Below, one piece after another: positions 18,070-27,256 of a stretch of 64,000 nt of DNA (its first letter is position 1; each line of letters opens with the position of its first letter). The notes beneath the pieces were generated by a model that saw only the letters and a list, made by a program, of their open reading frames with translations, was not told the origin of the DNA and did not search any database. The stretch covers positions 1 to 64,000 of the forward strand of contig NZ_JAIUHR010000005.1 in assembly GCF_020165195.1 (NCBI RefSeq). The letters are read 5' to 3'. Made by a program: the position numbers and the translations under genes. Source of the DNA: Mesorhizobium sp. CA14 (GTDB lineage Bacteria > Pseudomonadota > Alphaproteobacteria > Rhizobiales > Rhizobiaceae).

Positions 18070-19365
18070 TCAGATAGCTTTCGCGGGCCGGCGCATTGCC
18101 GAATAGGTCAGCAGCATCGAGGCGAGATAAAGCAGCAAAAAGACGATGTTGAGCGACGATACCAGGTTGGGCGTGTCGGGGATCGTCGTCAGCACATAGG
18201 TCAAGAGCACCGCCTTCAAGCCGGCGAGCAGACCGAGATTGATCGCCCGCACCGCCGTCTGGCCGCGCGCGAAGAGCAGCTCTGCCTGGTATTCGACGAG
18301 GTTGCGCAGGCCGGGAACGCAGACCGCGAGAGCCACCAGCGGCGCTGCCTCGGCAACATTCTTGCCAAGCGCGTTCGGGAAGAAATGCAGCACGATGCCG
18401 AGCGATGCCAGCGCCAGCGTCGAGACCAGGAACACGCCGCCTTCGATACCGCTCTTCACCGCCAGCCGCGACAGAAGCTCCGGCGCACGCATCATGCGCT
18501 GCACCAGCATCATCGAGAAGGTGCGGATCGGGATCGCGGTGAGATCGACCAGCCGCATGATGATGGCATAGATGCCGGCCAGATGCGGTCCGCCGATCGA
18601 CAGCACCAGCAGCTTGTCGAACTCCATCTGCAGATAGAACAGCACTTCGGATCCGGCGACATAGACGGAATCGGCGAGCCGGCGGAAATAGAGCTCGGCG
18701 CGCAGCCTCAGCCGCTGGCGCGGATAGAAGAAGACGAAGGCGACGACGAGCGAGGCGGCATTGGCGCCGATATAGAACAGCGACCAGACGCCGATCGTGT
18801 GCCGCGCGCCAAGCATGAACAGGATCGCGCCGACTGCCCTGAGCGCCGTCGCCAGGATGGCGAGCACGGCCGCCCGCCCGAACTTGCCGAGCCCGTTGTT
18901 GACGATCAGCGCCACTTCGACAGGTCGCCACAAAAGCGCCTCGGCGAAGACGACCGCGGCGAAGGCCGATAGCGGCACGGTGCCGGCAAAGAAGATCAGA
19001 TAGACGCCATAGGATGCGGCGGCGAGGAACGGCAGCGACAACACGCCCAGAAGCAGGAAACCGGCCGTGAACGTGCCGATCAGGTTGGGACGGATCGTGG
19101 CGGTGCGGTAGAGCGCCGAGATGAAGCCGAAGGCCAGGATGCGCGACAGCATGATGCCGGCGGCCGAGGCGGTCGCGAACATGCCGAATTCGGCGATCGA
19201 AAGCGTGTTGGCCAAAGCAATGAAATAGGCGAGCGAAAACACCAGCCGGCCGCCGGCGCCGCTGATCGCCGAGAAATAATCGAATACCAGTTTCCGGCGG
19301 GTGGCCACGAAGTGGCCGATCCGCGCGAAGCTCCGCCTTTGCGGCATGTCGCTGGCCTGGGTCAT
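18070..19365 (-). CDS. Polysaccharide flippase (Wzx/MATE-type lipopolysaccharide biosynthesis protein)
   Basis: The protein has 431 residues and about twelve to fourteen hydrophobic segments with few charged loops, typical of oligosaccharide flippases. The N-terminal part DYFSAISGAGGRLVFSLAYFIALANTLSIAEFGMFATASA fits the Polysacc_synt pattern. It would move lipid-linked repeat units across the inner membrane for the polymerase at 12724-14049. It is divergent from the chain-length gene and convergent with the DUF6492-like gene. Confidence 0.85.
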   Translation of the reverse strand: MTQASDMPQRRSFARIGHFVATRRKLVFDYFSAISGAGGRLVFSLAYFIALANTLSIAEFGMFATASAAGIMLSRILAFGFISALYRTATIRPNLIGTFTAGFLLLGVLSLPFLAAASYGVYLIFFAGTVPLSAFAAVVFAEALLWRPVEVALIVNNGLGKFGRAAVLAILATALRAVGAILFMLGARHTIGVWSLFYIGANAASLVVAFVFFYPRQRLRLRAELYFRRLADSVYVAGSEVLFYLQMEFDKLLVLSIGGPHLAGIYAIIMRLVDLTAIPIRTFSMMLVQRMMRAPELLSRLAVKSGIEGGVFLVSTLALASLGIVLHFFPNALGKNVAEAAPLVALAVCVPGLRNLVEYQAELLFARGQTAVRAINLGLLAGLKAVLLTYVLTTIPDTPNLVSSLNIVFLLLYLASMLLTYSAMRRPAKAI

Positions 19366-19566
19366 ATCCGGGGCGATAGATAGGCTGGAAAAGTTTAACG
19401 CGGCGTTCTGGCGCCCGTCCGGCGGCGCCGAAATGCCGCGAACAGGGCGAGAAACCGTGCGGACCCGGATGCAAAATTAACCGTTTGTTTCCTATGCCCG
19501 TTTAGCGTGACTTAACGATTGGCCGATCCGCCGCGCGCAAGCCGCCAGAGAGCAAGTTCCAGGACA

Positions 19567-22059
19567 ATGGTCGACAGGGATAACCGTGATGACTGGAAGC
19601 GCGAGCGTTCTCTGCTCGCACTCGGCCAAGCCATGCGTGGCGACGACAACACGGTTTCGATCGGCGACCGGGCCAATTCCTCCTGGCGCGAGGACGCCGC
19701 CGCGCGCCACCGCGCCGCGCGTTCTGAGCGCGAAGAAAAGCTGAATCCGCGGCCCGGCGATACCGAAGGCTTTGGCCCCGACCAGGTGCAAGCGGAATCG
19801 GAGCCGGTCGAAACCGAACATGACTGGCGCGGAAGAAATCGGTCCCCTTCATCCGGGCCCTTCTATGAATCCCCGTCGGGGAGCCATCAGCCGCAAGCCG
19901 CTTCCGAACCTCATACGCGCCGGCCGCCGGCCAGCGGCGATACCGAGGAATGGAAGCCGCTGATCGACCCGATGCAGGTCGTTCACGGTATCACGCGATC
20001 CAAGGCGCTGATCCTGTCGACGACCATTCTTGGTGCCGCGCTCGGCGTCGCCATCGCGCTGTCGACACCAAAGAAATATGAAGCTACCACCGACGTCATC
20101 GTCGACCCGCGCGACCTCAAGCTCACCGATCGCGACCTGACGCAGAACGTGGTCGCCTCGGATGCGACGCTCGCCATCGTCGAGAACCAGGTCCGCATCC
20201 TGACCTCGGGAACCGTTCTCAACAAGGTCGTCACCGACCTCAACCTAACCAACGATCCTGAGTTCAACGGCCAGGGCGAGGGCGGCTTTGGCCTGATGTC
20301 GACGCTCCGCTCGCTCCTGTCGCGGCAGGACGCGGGCGCCGCCGATGAGGCGCGTAAGCGCGCGCTGGCGGTTGGCAATCTGTATGAAAGCCTCGACGTC
20401 GAGCGTGGCGGCAAGACCTTTGTGGTCTCGGTCAGCGCCACGACGCAGAACGCGGAGAAATCCGCCCTGATCGCCAACACCATGGTCAAGGCCTTCAGGC
20501 AGATATCCAGCGAGATCCAGTCCAGCACGGCGGGCCGCGCCAATGACGAGCTCACCGCCAGGCTCGACGAATTGCGCAAGGGCGTCGAGACCGCCGAACG
20601 CAACGTCGAGGATTTCAGGGCCACGCACGACCTCGTCGATGCGCAGGGCCACCTGATCAGCGACGACCAGATGCTCAAGCTCAACGAGCAGCTTTCCGTC
20701 GCCCGCGCCCGCACGCTCGAGCTCAACGCCCGCGCCGCGTCGGCGCGCTCGTTGAACGTCAATTCGGTCCTCAGCGGCACTTTGCCGGAAGAGATCAACT
20801 CCAATATGATGAGCGAGCTGCGCTCGCAATACGCGGCGCTGAAGCAGGAAGCCGACCGCGCCGAGGTCAAGCTCGGACCGCGGCATCCGGAAATCGGGGC
20901 GCTCAACGCCCAGCTCGCCGGCGCGCGTGAGCGCATCGGCGCCGAGCTGCAGCGCATCGCGTCCTCGCTGCAGGTCGACCTGAAGCGCTCCGTCCAGCTC
21001 GAGCAGGACCTGTCCTCGCGCTTGGCGCAAGCCAAGGTGCAGAGCGGCGATGTCAACAACAATCTGGTCTCGCTACGCGAACTGGAGCGCGAGGCCGCCG
21101 CCAAGCGTTCGGTCTACGAACAGTTCCTGCTGCGCGCCAAGGAAACCGGCGAGCAGAAGGACATCAACACCGCCAACATCAGCGTCATTTCGGATGCCTA
21201 TGCGCCGCTGCAGGCCAAGGGGCCGTCGCGCGCGGTGGTGGCCTTGGCAGGCCTGTTCGGCGGCCTGTTCGCCGGCATCGGCCTCGGCGGGCTGCGCGGC
21301 ATCTATGCGAGCCTGCGCGAGACGGCCGACAACCGCTCGCGGCGCGGGATCGATGAGCGTGGTCCCAGGGTGGAGAGCAATTCCAACCGAGCCGCTCCGC
21401 CGCCGGCGCCGCCGCCGCTCGTGACGCCGCCGCCGGCTCCACCTGTTGCTCCGCCTCCGGTTCGGTCATTCACGCCGCCGCCAGCTCCGTCATTCGCGCC
21501 GCCCTCAGCGGCGGCATCTTATGCACCGCCCTCAGCCGCTTCGTTTACGCCGCCGCCTGCCTCACCCCCGGCCCCTCCGCCGGTGTCGGCCGCCGGGCCG
21601 GCTCCGGCGCAATCCGTCACGCCGCCACCGACGCCCGACAACGACGCCGGCCGTGCAGGGCTCTTCGGCTCGCTGGCCTCGGCGGTTCGCTATTTCGTGC
21701 GGCGCGAGCCGGCTGAAACGGCCGATCTGGATTCTGTCCCGCCCGAAAGCGCCTGGCGCGCGCCCGATCGTGAAGAGCGCCATACCGGGGCCGAGACACA
21801 GGAGCGGGCGAATTTCCGGCTGCCTTACGAGCAGGGCTATTCCTATTCGTATCGGCCGGACCATGGCCGGACCGATCCGTACGAGGATCATCATTCGGCA
21901 TCGCCCGCCTCTTACCATCTGCAGTCTCCTGCCGGTAGCGAGCTCGGCCGGCCACCTGCCGACCAGCAAGGCGAGATCGACGAGATCCGCGCCAGCCTGC
22001 GCGAATTCCGCGAGGCGGTGCGCGAGCTGACCGAAAGCCGCGCGCGCCGCTATTTCTAA
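19567..22059 (+). CDS. Wzz/GumC-type polysaccharide co-polymerase with Pro-rich C-terminal tail, no kinase domain
   Basis: The protein has 830 residues. After a 130-residue charged leader, a Wzz domain begins (VVHGITRSKALILSTTILGAALGVAIAL, first membrane segment, then DPRDLKL). A long periplasmic coiled-coil region follows (about 300-520), then the GumC-type motif GPSRAVVALAGLFGGLFAGIGLGGL, the second membrane segment. The C-terminal 250 residues are a Pro/Ala-rich tract (about 21390-21640) and a Tyr/Asp-rich tail that ends in a short coiled coil. No Walker A is present, so the usual tyrosine kinase half is absent. I chose ATG 19567; an upstream TTG at 19519 is possible. It should set chain length and link to export. 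Confidence 0.85.
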   Translation: MVDRDNRDDWKRERSLLALGQAMRGDDNTVSIGDRANSSWREDAAARHRAARSEREEKLNPRPGDTEGFGPDQVQAESEPVETEHDWRGRNRSPSSGPFYESPSGSHQPQAASEPHTRRPPASGDTEEWKPLIDPMQVVHGITRSKALILSTTILGAALGVAIALSTPKKYEATTDVIVDPRDLKLTDRDLTQNVVASDATLAIVENQVRILTSGTVLNKVVTDLNLTNDPEFNGQGEGGFGLMSTLRSLLSRQDAGAADEARKRALAVGNLYESLDVERGGKTFVVSVSATTQNAEKSALIANTMVKAFRQISSEIQSSTAGRANDELTARLDELRKGVETAERNVEDFRATHDLVDAQGHLISDDQMLKLNEQLSVARARTLELNARAASARSLNVNSVLSGTLPEEINSNMMSELRSQYAALKQEADRAEVKLGPRHPEIGALNAQLAGARERIGAELQRIASSLQVDLKRSVQLEQDLSSRLAQAKVQSGDVNNNLVSLRELEREAAAKRSVYEQFLLRAKETGEQKDINTANISVISDAYAPLQAKGPSRAVVALAGLFGGLFAGIGLGGLRGIYASLRETADNRSRRGIDERGPRVESNSNRAAPPPAPPPLVTPPPAPPVAPPPVRSFTPPPAPSFAPPSAAASYAPPSAASFTPPPASPPAPPPVSAAGPAPAQSVTPPPTPDNDAGRAGLFGSLASAVRYFVRREPAETADLDSVPPESAWRAPDREERHTGAETQERANFRLPYEQGYSYSYRPDHGRTDPYEDHHSASPASYHLQSPAGSELGRPPADQQGEIDEIRASLREFREAVRELTESRARRYF

Positions 22060-22284
22060 GGCGCCGCATTTCCAGATCGCCGTATTTCTAAGCCGCTTGC
22101 GGTTCGATAAAAGCAGCCGGTTTCGGGTTTACGGCATCCGACGACGCTTTGACGGGATTGCCTTGTCGAATTTTCGTGAAAATGCCGCGCTGCATTCCGG
22201 CGGATTGCGCTTGGCGTCGGCGGATCGGAATGCGGGATTGAGACAGGGCATGCATCGATGCGGCCTCAAAACGGAGAGTTCGTG

Positions 22285-23184
22285 ATGACCGAAGTGATCG
22301 ACGGAAAGCGTGTCGCCGAGGATGTGGTTTCGAAGGTTAAGGCGCTGACGTCGGAGCTTTCGGCCAAAGGCGCCACCAAGCCCGGCCTTGCGGTGGTGAT
22401 CGTCGGCGAGGATCCGGCAAGCCAGGTCTATGTCGCCTCGAAATCGCGCACCGCCAAGGAATGCGGCTTCCATTCGCTCCAGCATACGCTGCCGGCAGAC
22501 ACCACCGAGGAGCAATTGCTGAAGATCATCGGCGACTTGAATGCCGATAACTCGATCCACGGCATCCTCGTGCAACTGCCGCTTCCCGGCCACATCGACG
22601 CCGGCAAGGTGATTCAAACGATCGCGCCGGAGAAGGATGTCGACGGCTTCCACTTCATCAATGTCGGCAAGCTCGGCACCGGCGAGCTCGAAACGGCATT
22701 CGTGCCCTGCACGCCGGCGGGCTCCATGCTTTTGATCGAGCGCGTGCGCGGCAAGGACCTGTCCGGCCTCAGCGCCGTCGTCGTCGGCCGCTCCAACATC
22801 GTCGGCAAGCCGATGGCCAATCTGCTGCTCGCCGCCAACTGCACCGTCACCATTGCCCACAGCCGCACCCGGGATCTGCCGGCGCTTGCCCGCACCGCCG
22901 ACATCTTGGTCGCCGCCGTCGGCCGCCCGGAGATGGTCAAGGGCGACTGGGTGAAGCCCGGCGCGACCGTCATCGACGTCGGCATCAACCGCATCCCGGC
23001 GCCCGAGAAGGGCGAAGGCAAGAGCCGCCTGGTCGGCGACGTCGCCTATGCCGAAGCGGCCAAGGCTGCGGGCGCCATCACGCCGGTGCCCGGCGGCGTC
23101 GGGCCGATGACCATTGCCATGCTGATGGCGAACACTGTAGCTTCCGCCTACCTCGCGGCCGGACTGAAGCGGCCGTCCTTCTGA
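22285..23184 (+). CDS. folD: Bifunctional methylenetetrahydrofolate dehydrogenase/cyclohydrolase
   Basis: The protein has 299 residues. FolD interconverts 5,10-methylene-, methenyl- and 10-formyl-tetrahydrofolate in the cytosol. Signatures are [19 protein letters not shown] with the catalytic Tyr and Lys, [11 protein letters not shown], the nucleotide motif [18 protein letters not shown], and [14 protein letters not shown] near the end. ATG 22285 has GGAG eight bases upstream. It is followed by a GlxA-type regulator on the same strand. Confidence 0.97.
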   Translation: MTEVIDGKRVAEDVVSKVKALTSELSAKGATKPGLAVVIVGEDPASQVYVASKSRTAKECGFHSLQHTLPADTTEEQLLKIIGDLNADNSIHGILVQLPLPGHIDAGKVIQTIAPEKDVDGFHFINVGKLGTGELETAFVPCTPAGSMLLIERVRGKDLSGLSAVVVGRSNIVGKPMANLLLAANCTVTIAHSRTRDLPALARTADILVAAVGRPEMVKGDWVKPGATVIDVGINRIPAPEKGEGKSRLVGDVAYAEAAKAAGAITPVPGGVGPMTIAMLMANTVASAYLAAGLKRPSF

Positions 23185-23236
23185 TTTTGAGAAAGCCTTT
23201 GCGTTGCCGAACCTGACTGTTCCCCAGCATTTAGCA

Positions 23237-23256
23237 GCCAAGTGGAACCACTTGGC
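23237..23256. promoter_or_regulatory. Perfect 20-bp inverted repeat upstream of the GlxA-type gene
   Basis: GCCAAGTGG (23237-23245), AA, then CCACTTGGC (23248-23256) form a perfect palindrome with nine-base arms. It ends 39 bases before the regulator start. No T-run follows, so it is not a terminator. It is a strong candidate operator, possibly for autoregulation. Confidence 0.5.
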
Positions 23257-23294
23257 GTTGCACAAATGCGGCTGAAATAAAGGGACAGAGCAGG

Positions 23295-24302
23295 ATGCCC
23301 CACTCGACCCAGTCGCATCCCGCTCTCGAGCGGCCGATCACGAACGATCCCGTTCAGGGCGGCCGTCAATTCGGCTTCCTGCTGGTCGATAAATTCTCGA
23401 TGTTCTCGCTGGCTGCGGCCATCGACTGCTTCCGTTCGGCGAACCGTCTGCTCGGCCGCGACTTCTATGGCTGGACGACGATTTCGGCCGACGGCGACGC
23501 GGTCATGGCCTCCAACGGCCTGCCGCTGAAGATTGACTATTCCGTCGCCGACATGCCGCCGGTCGACATCCTGTTCGTCTCGGTAGGGCTCACCACTGAA
23601 TTCCCCGGCAAGAGCAAGGTGCTGGCGGCGCTGCGCAGCTGGGGCCGGCGCGGCAATGCGCTCGGAGCGTTGTCGGTCGGCTCCTATCTGCTTGCCGAAG
23701 CCGGGCAGCTCGACGGCTATCGCTGCACCATCCATTGGGAGAACCGCGCCGGCTTCATGGAGCGCTTCCCTGACATCAACTGCACCGGCAATGTCTTCGA
23801 GATCGACCGCAAGCGCTACACCTGCGCCGGCGGCACCACCTCGATCGACCTGATGCTGGAGATCGTGCGCGGCGATTTCGGCTCCAACCTTGCCAACGGC
23901 GTCGCCAACCAGTTCCAGCACGAGCGCATCCGCTCGGCCGGCGACCGCCAGCGCGTCGGACCGGAGCGGGACCTCACCGGCAAGTCGGAAAAGCTCAGGC
24001 GCATCGTCGAATTGATGGCCGACCATCTCGACGAGCCGCTGTCGGCGGTGCAACTTGCCAAGTCGGCTGGACTTTCGGTGCGCCAGGTCGAGCGCCTGTT
24101 CCTGCGTCATTTGAGCGTGACGCCCGGCCGCTACTATATGCGGCTGCGGCTCGAACGCGCGCGCGAGTTGCTGCGCCAGACCAACATGCCGATCCTCGAC
24201 GTGGCGATCGCCACCGGCTTCACCTCGCATTCCTATTTCGCGCAGAGCTACCGGCTGCAGTTCGGTCGCCCGCCCTCGGAAGAGCGGCGCACCACGTATT
24301 AA
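23295..24302 (+). CDS. GlxA/CdhR-family transcriptional regulator (DJ-1/PfpI-like plus AraC HTH)
   Basis: The protein has 335 residues. Residues 25-195 form a class I glutamine amidotransferase-like (DJ-1/PfpI) domain (FGFLLVDKFSMFSLAAAIDCFRSANRLLGRDFYGW). Residues 230-330 form two AraC-type helix-turn-helix units (LSAVQLAKSAGLSVRQVERLFLRHLSVTPGRYY and ILDVAIATGFTSHSYFAQSYRLQFGRPPSE). At the nucleophile elbow the protein reads ALSVGSYLLAEAG where active relatives have Cys, so the domain is probably a ligand sensor. Relatives such as GbdR, CdhR and ArgR control glycine betaine, carnitine or arginine catabolism; folD nearby would suit one-carbon release, but that is only a hint. Confidence 0.85.
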   Translation: MPHSTQSHPALERPITNDPVQGGRQFGFLLVDKFSMFSLAAAIDCFRSANRLLGRDFYGWTTISADGDAVMASNGLPLKIDYSVADMPPVDILFVSVGLTTEFPGKSKVLAALRSWGRRGNALGALSVGSYLLAEAGQLDGYRCTIHWENRAGFMERFPDINCTGNVFEIDRKRYTCAGGTTSIDLMLEIVRGDFGSNLANGVANQFQHERIRSAGDRQRVGPERDLTGKSEKLRRIVELMADHLDEPLSAVQLAKSAGLSVRQVERLFLRHLSVTPGRYYMRLRLERARELLRQTNMPILDVAIATGFTSHSYFAQSYRLQFGRPPSEERRTTY

Positions 24303-24676
24303 TTTAAGGCCGGTAATTAAGATCTGCGTTCTCCATCCGCCGAACCGCGCGGATGTTCGATAGCATCGGCTCTCGGAGCGCTCAGCCGGTTTGCGTGGAC
24401 AACCGCGTGCAATGAAGACGAGGCGGGTCAGGGCTTTGACGAAGAACGGTTTGCGCCGCTACCTCCAATGCTCGCGCATCTGCCTGACGCTGGTGCTTGC
24501 TTGCTTGCCCGGAGGGGCTTTTTTTGTGACTGAGGCCCAGCCCGTGAAGCAAACGGCCCCTTTGACCGGTGCATCCTCAGATCACCATTCTAGGTCATCC
24601 CCTGGCGCACGGAGTCGGCGTGAGTAGCCAGATTCCGCTGTCCTATCGTCACTCCCAGGGTCGAACCGGCAAGGCG
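24303..24676. other. Intergenic region at the edge of an accessory patch
   Basis: About 370 bases without a gene I can support. GCCC-ggag-GGGC followed by seven T at 24503-24521 is a weak terminator-like element on the + strand. A 66-78 codon open frame with a hydrophobic stretch covers 24391-24627 but has no ribosome binding site or recognisable sequence, so I do not call it. Confidence 0.3.
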
Positions 24677-25492
24677 CTATTTGAAGCGGGCGCTCTCAAG
24701 TCGGTTGGGCAATGCGGCTGGTTTGGTAGCCACAACAACGAAGTTTTCTGCAAATCGCGAAGGGATCCGAAGCGCCCTGCTCACTGTCTCCGCGGGCGCC
24801 ACCAAAGCCTCGCAAAGGCCGGGCGCGAACCGGCCAGGTCGAGGAAGGAAGCCGTACGGGATGACTTTCTCGACAAGGAAGCCGGCATCAACCAGTAGCT
24901 CTTTCATCTGGTCGAGGCTGATCGTATTATATTTTGTACGACGAAGCACTGAATTTAAGTATCTTGAGGCCACGCCGGCTGGTGAGCTTGCGTTGGCGTG
25001 AATATTGCAGACGATCCGGCCACCCTCGACAAGATGCTCGTGTATTGCAAGCAACGCTTGGCGCCTTAGGCTATCTTCCGCATTCAAAAAGAACCGAAAT
25101 GCCGATACGACATCGAATGAATCTCTGAGCGGTTCTTTGGTTATGTCCATGAGGAGGAGGCGGACGTTGTCGCGAGGTGCGGCGCAGGCTAGCATGGGTT
25201 CGGAAACATCGACCCCAACGACCGTTCCAAAAAATCTCGCGGCCACGCTCGTTATCCGGCCTGTCCCACAGGCAAAATCGAGGCAACTACGATCTGGCCC
25301 ACCTAGTGAGCGAAAGATCTCTTCAACAAGGGGTCTCTCAACCTTTTCCCATAGCGCAGCGTAATAGCCCGATTGAAAGGTCTGAATGTATTTGGCGCCG
25401 CACCCTTGGGCAACATGACTCAAACGGTAATCACGTGAGAGCACGTCGCCTGGACGCGAAGAGGCTGAGGCGGCCGTGGATTGCTTCGGCAT
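24677..25492 (-). CDS. Class I SAM-dependent methyltransferase
   Basis: The protein has 271 residues. Motif I is SCLDFACGTGRITSVAARFFG with the acidic motif II loop VVGVDVSEPMLACA; FDVVSAFRFFLNAED and EGGRIVCNIHANA are motifs III-V. The substrate is not readable; the C-terminal part (MKELLVDAGFLVEKVIPYGFLPRPGRFAPG) looks like the lid of small-molecule or sugar methyltransferases. Base composition is less GC-rich than its flanks, and it sits alone in an accessory patch, divergent from a P-loop protein. Transfer is likely. Confidence 0.75.
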   Translation of the reverse strand: MPKQSTAASASSRPGDVLSRDYRLSHVAQGCGAKYIQTFQSGYYAALWEKVERPLVEEIFRSLGGPDRSCLDFACGTGRITSVAARFFGTVVGVDVSEPMLACAAPRDNVRLLLMDITKEPLRDSFDVVSAFRFFLNAEDSLRRQALLAIHEHLVEGGRIVCNIHANASSPAGVASRYLNSVLRRTKYNTISLDQMKELLVDAGFLVEKVIPYGFLPRPGRFAPGLCEALVAPAETVSRALRIPSRFAENFVVVATKPAALPNRLESARFK

Positions 25493-25929
25493 ATAGGTCT
25501 CAAGCTTTGATTTGTGCCCGGCCGCTCTCGGTTAGTCCTTCCTCTCAATAGCCGCATCCTCTGAATGTACGACGTTAATAAGACACACGCGGCTGTCTGG
25601 ATGGACGGGACGAACGGGTCAGAATGAATTCATGAGCTAGCTTCTTGCGAGCCAACCGGACGAGTTCTCGCCGGGCTGGAGCTTCAACACGAATGTCTAA
25701 GTGGACCACCTGCCTGCCGAGCGGCCCCCAGGTTCATCCGCTGCTAGTCTAGTGAACCAAATGTACGGGAATCCGCGGATCTACAACTCATGACCCGAGG
25801 CAAGTCTGCGGGACACCGCCATCATGTCTTCTGCAGAACCCACAATCATCCAAATGAATGTTGGCGCCGTTCGTGTCCTTGCTAGGTTCTGCGGGCAAAT
25901 GACGGCTTTGCCAGGGGATGCTTGCCGAC
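25493..25929. other. Divergent intergenic region, methyltransferase / P-loop gene
   Basis: About 430 bases of lower GC. I see no gene, RNA or clear repeat. It may contain decayed mobile DNA and both promoters. Confidence 0.3.
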
Positions 25930-26667
25930 ATGATCATCGAATTATTCGGGCCGCCTGGTGCGGGCAAGACTACATTTCTTCGCCGCCTCTGTTTGGCCAT
26001 GGCGGAACGAGGCGTTCGCGTAAAGACCGTGAACGGCTATCGGCTAATTGAATACGCGTCGACTCTGCAGGAGGGTCCGGAAACGCGCCATGGCATTGGT
26101 CGGATTGGACGAAAAATTGCGACCTGTGCTCCTATCCTGCTATCCACCTTGCCAAAGGACAGTGTCGCGGGGCGTCTCCTAGCGTCAATCCCACTGCGAA
26201 GCCGAACATGGTCCTGGCGCATGAAGGTTGACATCGCTCAGCTGTGCGAATCTTGGCATAAGGCGCAGGAATCGGAAGGCTACTTCGTTTTTGAAGAAGG
26301 GCTAATTCAGGCAGTATGTGCGATGATCGTGTTTGCGCGCAATCCCAACATTGACGCGATACGCGACAGCCTAACGTTCCTGCCGCGACCGGATCTCCTA
26401 GTTCAACTGGATGCGCCCCCCGAAACAGTGCGCCGTCGCCTTGTGGATCGGTATGCGCGGCAGCCATTGATTGAGGTTCTGCTGTTCGAACTCGGGGTAG
26501 AAAGAGCATTGAAGCAAGCTGACATCTCAAGGAAGATCGGCGACTGCCTGTACCAGGACGGATGGCCTTTGATAAAAGTAAACGGCGGTGATCCCCACAA
26601 TTTCGAAAACGTCATCGCGCGAGTGTTCGGAGAACACACTAAAGAGACCTCCTTGGCACAACCATAA
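25930..26667 (+). CDS. P-loop NTPase/kinase-like protein of unknown substrate
   Basis: The protein has 245 residues from ATG 25930. Walker A lies at the very start: MIIELFGPPGAGKTTFLRRL. A second conserved block is GYFVFEEGLIQAVCAMIVF, and a kinase-like LID region follows (DLLVQLDAPPETVRRRLVDRYARQP), as in nucleoside or thymidylate kinases. A frameshifted relative lies at 62802-63615 with the matching block VTFDQGFIQAVCSLGLF. I infer a small-molecule or sugar kinase; nothing shows the substrate. Lower GC and a methyltransferase neighbour suggest acquired DNA. Confidence 0.65.
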   Translation: MIIELFGPPGAGKTTFLRRLCLAMAERGVRVKTVNGYRLIEYASTLQEGPETRHGIGRIGRKIATCAPILLSTLPKDSVAGRLLASIPLRSRTWSWRMKVDIAQLCESWHKAQESEGYFVFEEGLIQAVCAMIVFARNPNIDAIRDSLTFLPRPDLLVQLDAPPETVRRRLVDRYARQPLIEVLLFELGVERALKQADISRKIGDCLYQDGWPLIKVNGGDPHNFENVIARVFGEHTKETSLAQP

Positions 26668-26872
26668 TGATGTTGAACAGCTGGACTTGCTGACGCCTGC
26701 GCATCGTTGGTAAATGACCCATCCAGCAATACTGAACTCCTATTGCCACCCATAGGCCCGACCTCCCGGTCTTGTGCGGTCACAATGGTCACACCGATCA
26801 CAAGCTGCTGGCCTGTCGGGCCTAAGGACCCGGATCGGGGCTAGATCTATAGGTTAACGGTTGGTAGCAGAG

Positions 26873-27043
26873 CTATCGCCGAGATTGGGGGCTGTTTGGT
26901 GCCGCACCTTGTCGAGCGCGGCATTGGCCTGTGGCCAGTTTCGACTGGTTGCCCTTGGTGGCGATCAACGGGTGCTGCGCGGTCAAGTCCCGCGGATCCG
27001 GGACCTCGCTGAATACATCCACAAACACCATCGCGAGCTCCAT
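26873..27043 (-). pseudogene. Transposase scrap, ISAs1-like N terminus with internal deletion
   Basis: On the minus strand MELAMVFVDVFSEVPDPRDLTAQHPL resembles the start of ISAs1-family transposases, which begin with an F..(I/V)PDPR..HPL block. It is joined directly to ATKGNQSKLATGQ, which looks like the later ...KGNQ... block of the same family. The middle would be missing. The match is from memory and the fragment is only about 57 codons. Confidence 0.4.
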
Positions 27044-27256
27044 CCAGAGGTCTCTCAGAATCGGTTTCCACATGCGCACAAGAGTCCTTTTCTACTCATG
27101 TGCTACCGTTGCGGGGAGATGGCTGGTCTACCCTCATCAACTGCGACGCGACAAACCTTAGACGGAGCCGCCCTTCATTCTCGGGCGGGCTTGTCTCCAG
27201 GGGCCGCGTCAAATAGCTTTCGCAGCGCGGACGAGGGTTGCTCTCAGGAGATTTTC

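Noticed and set aside
21390..21640. Repeat-like GCCGCC-rich DNA in the GumC-type gene
   Set aside because: It encodes the Pro-rich tail of the protein and keeps frame; not a mobile repeat.
24391..24627. Small ORF with a hydrophobic stretch after the GlxA-type gene
   Set aside because: No ribosome binding site, no family match, and a terminator-like element lies inside it.
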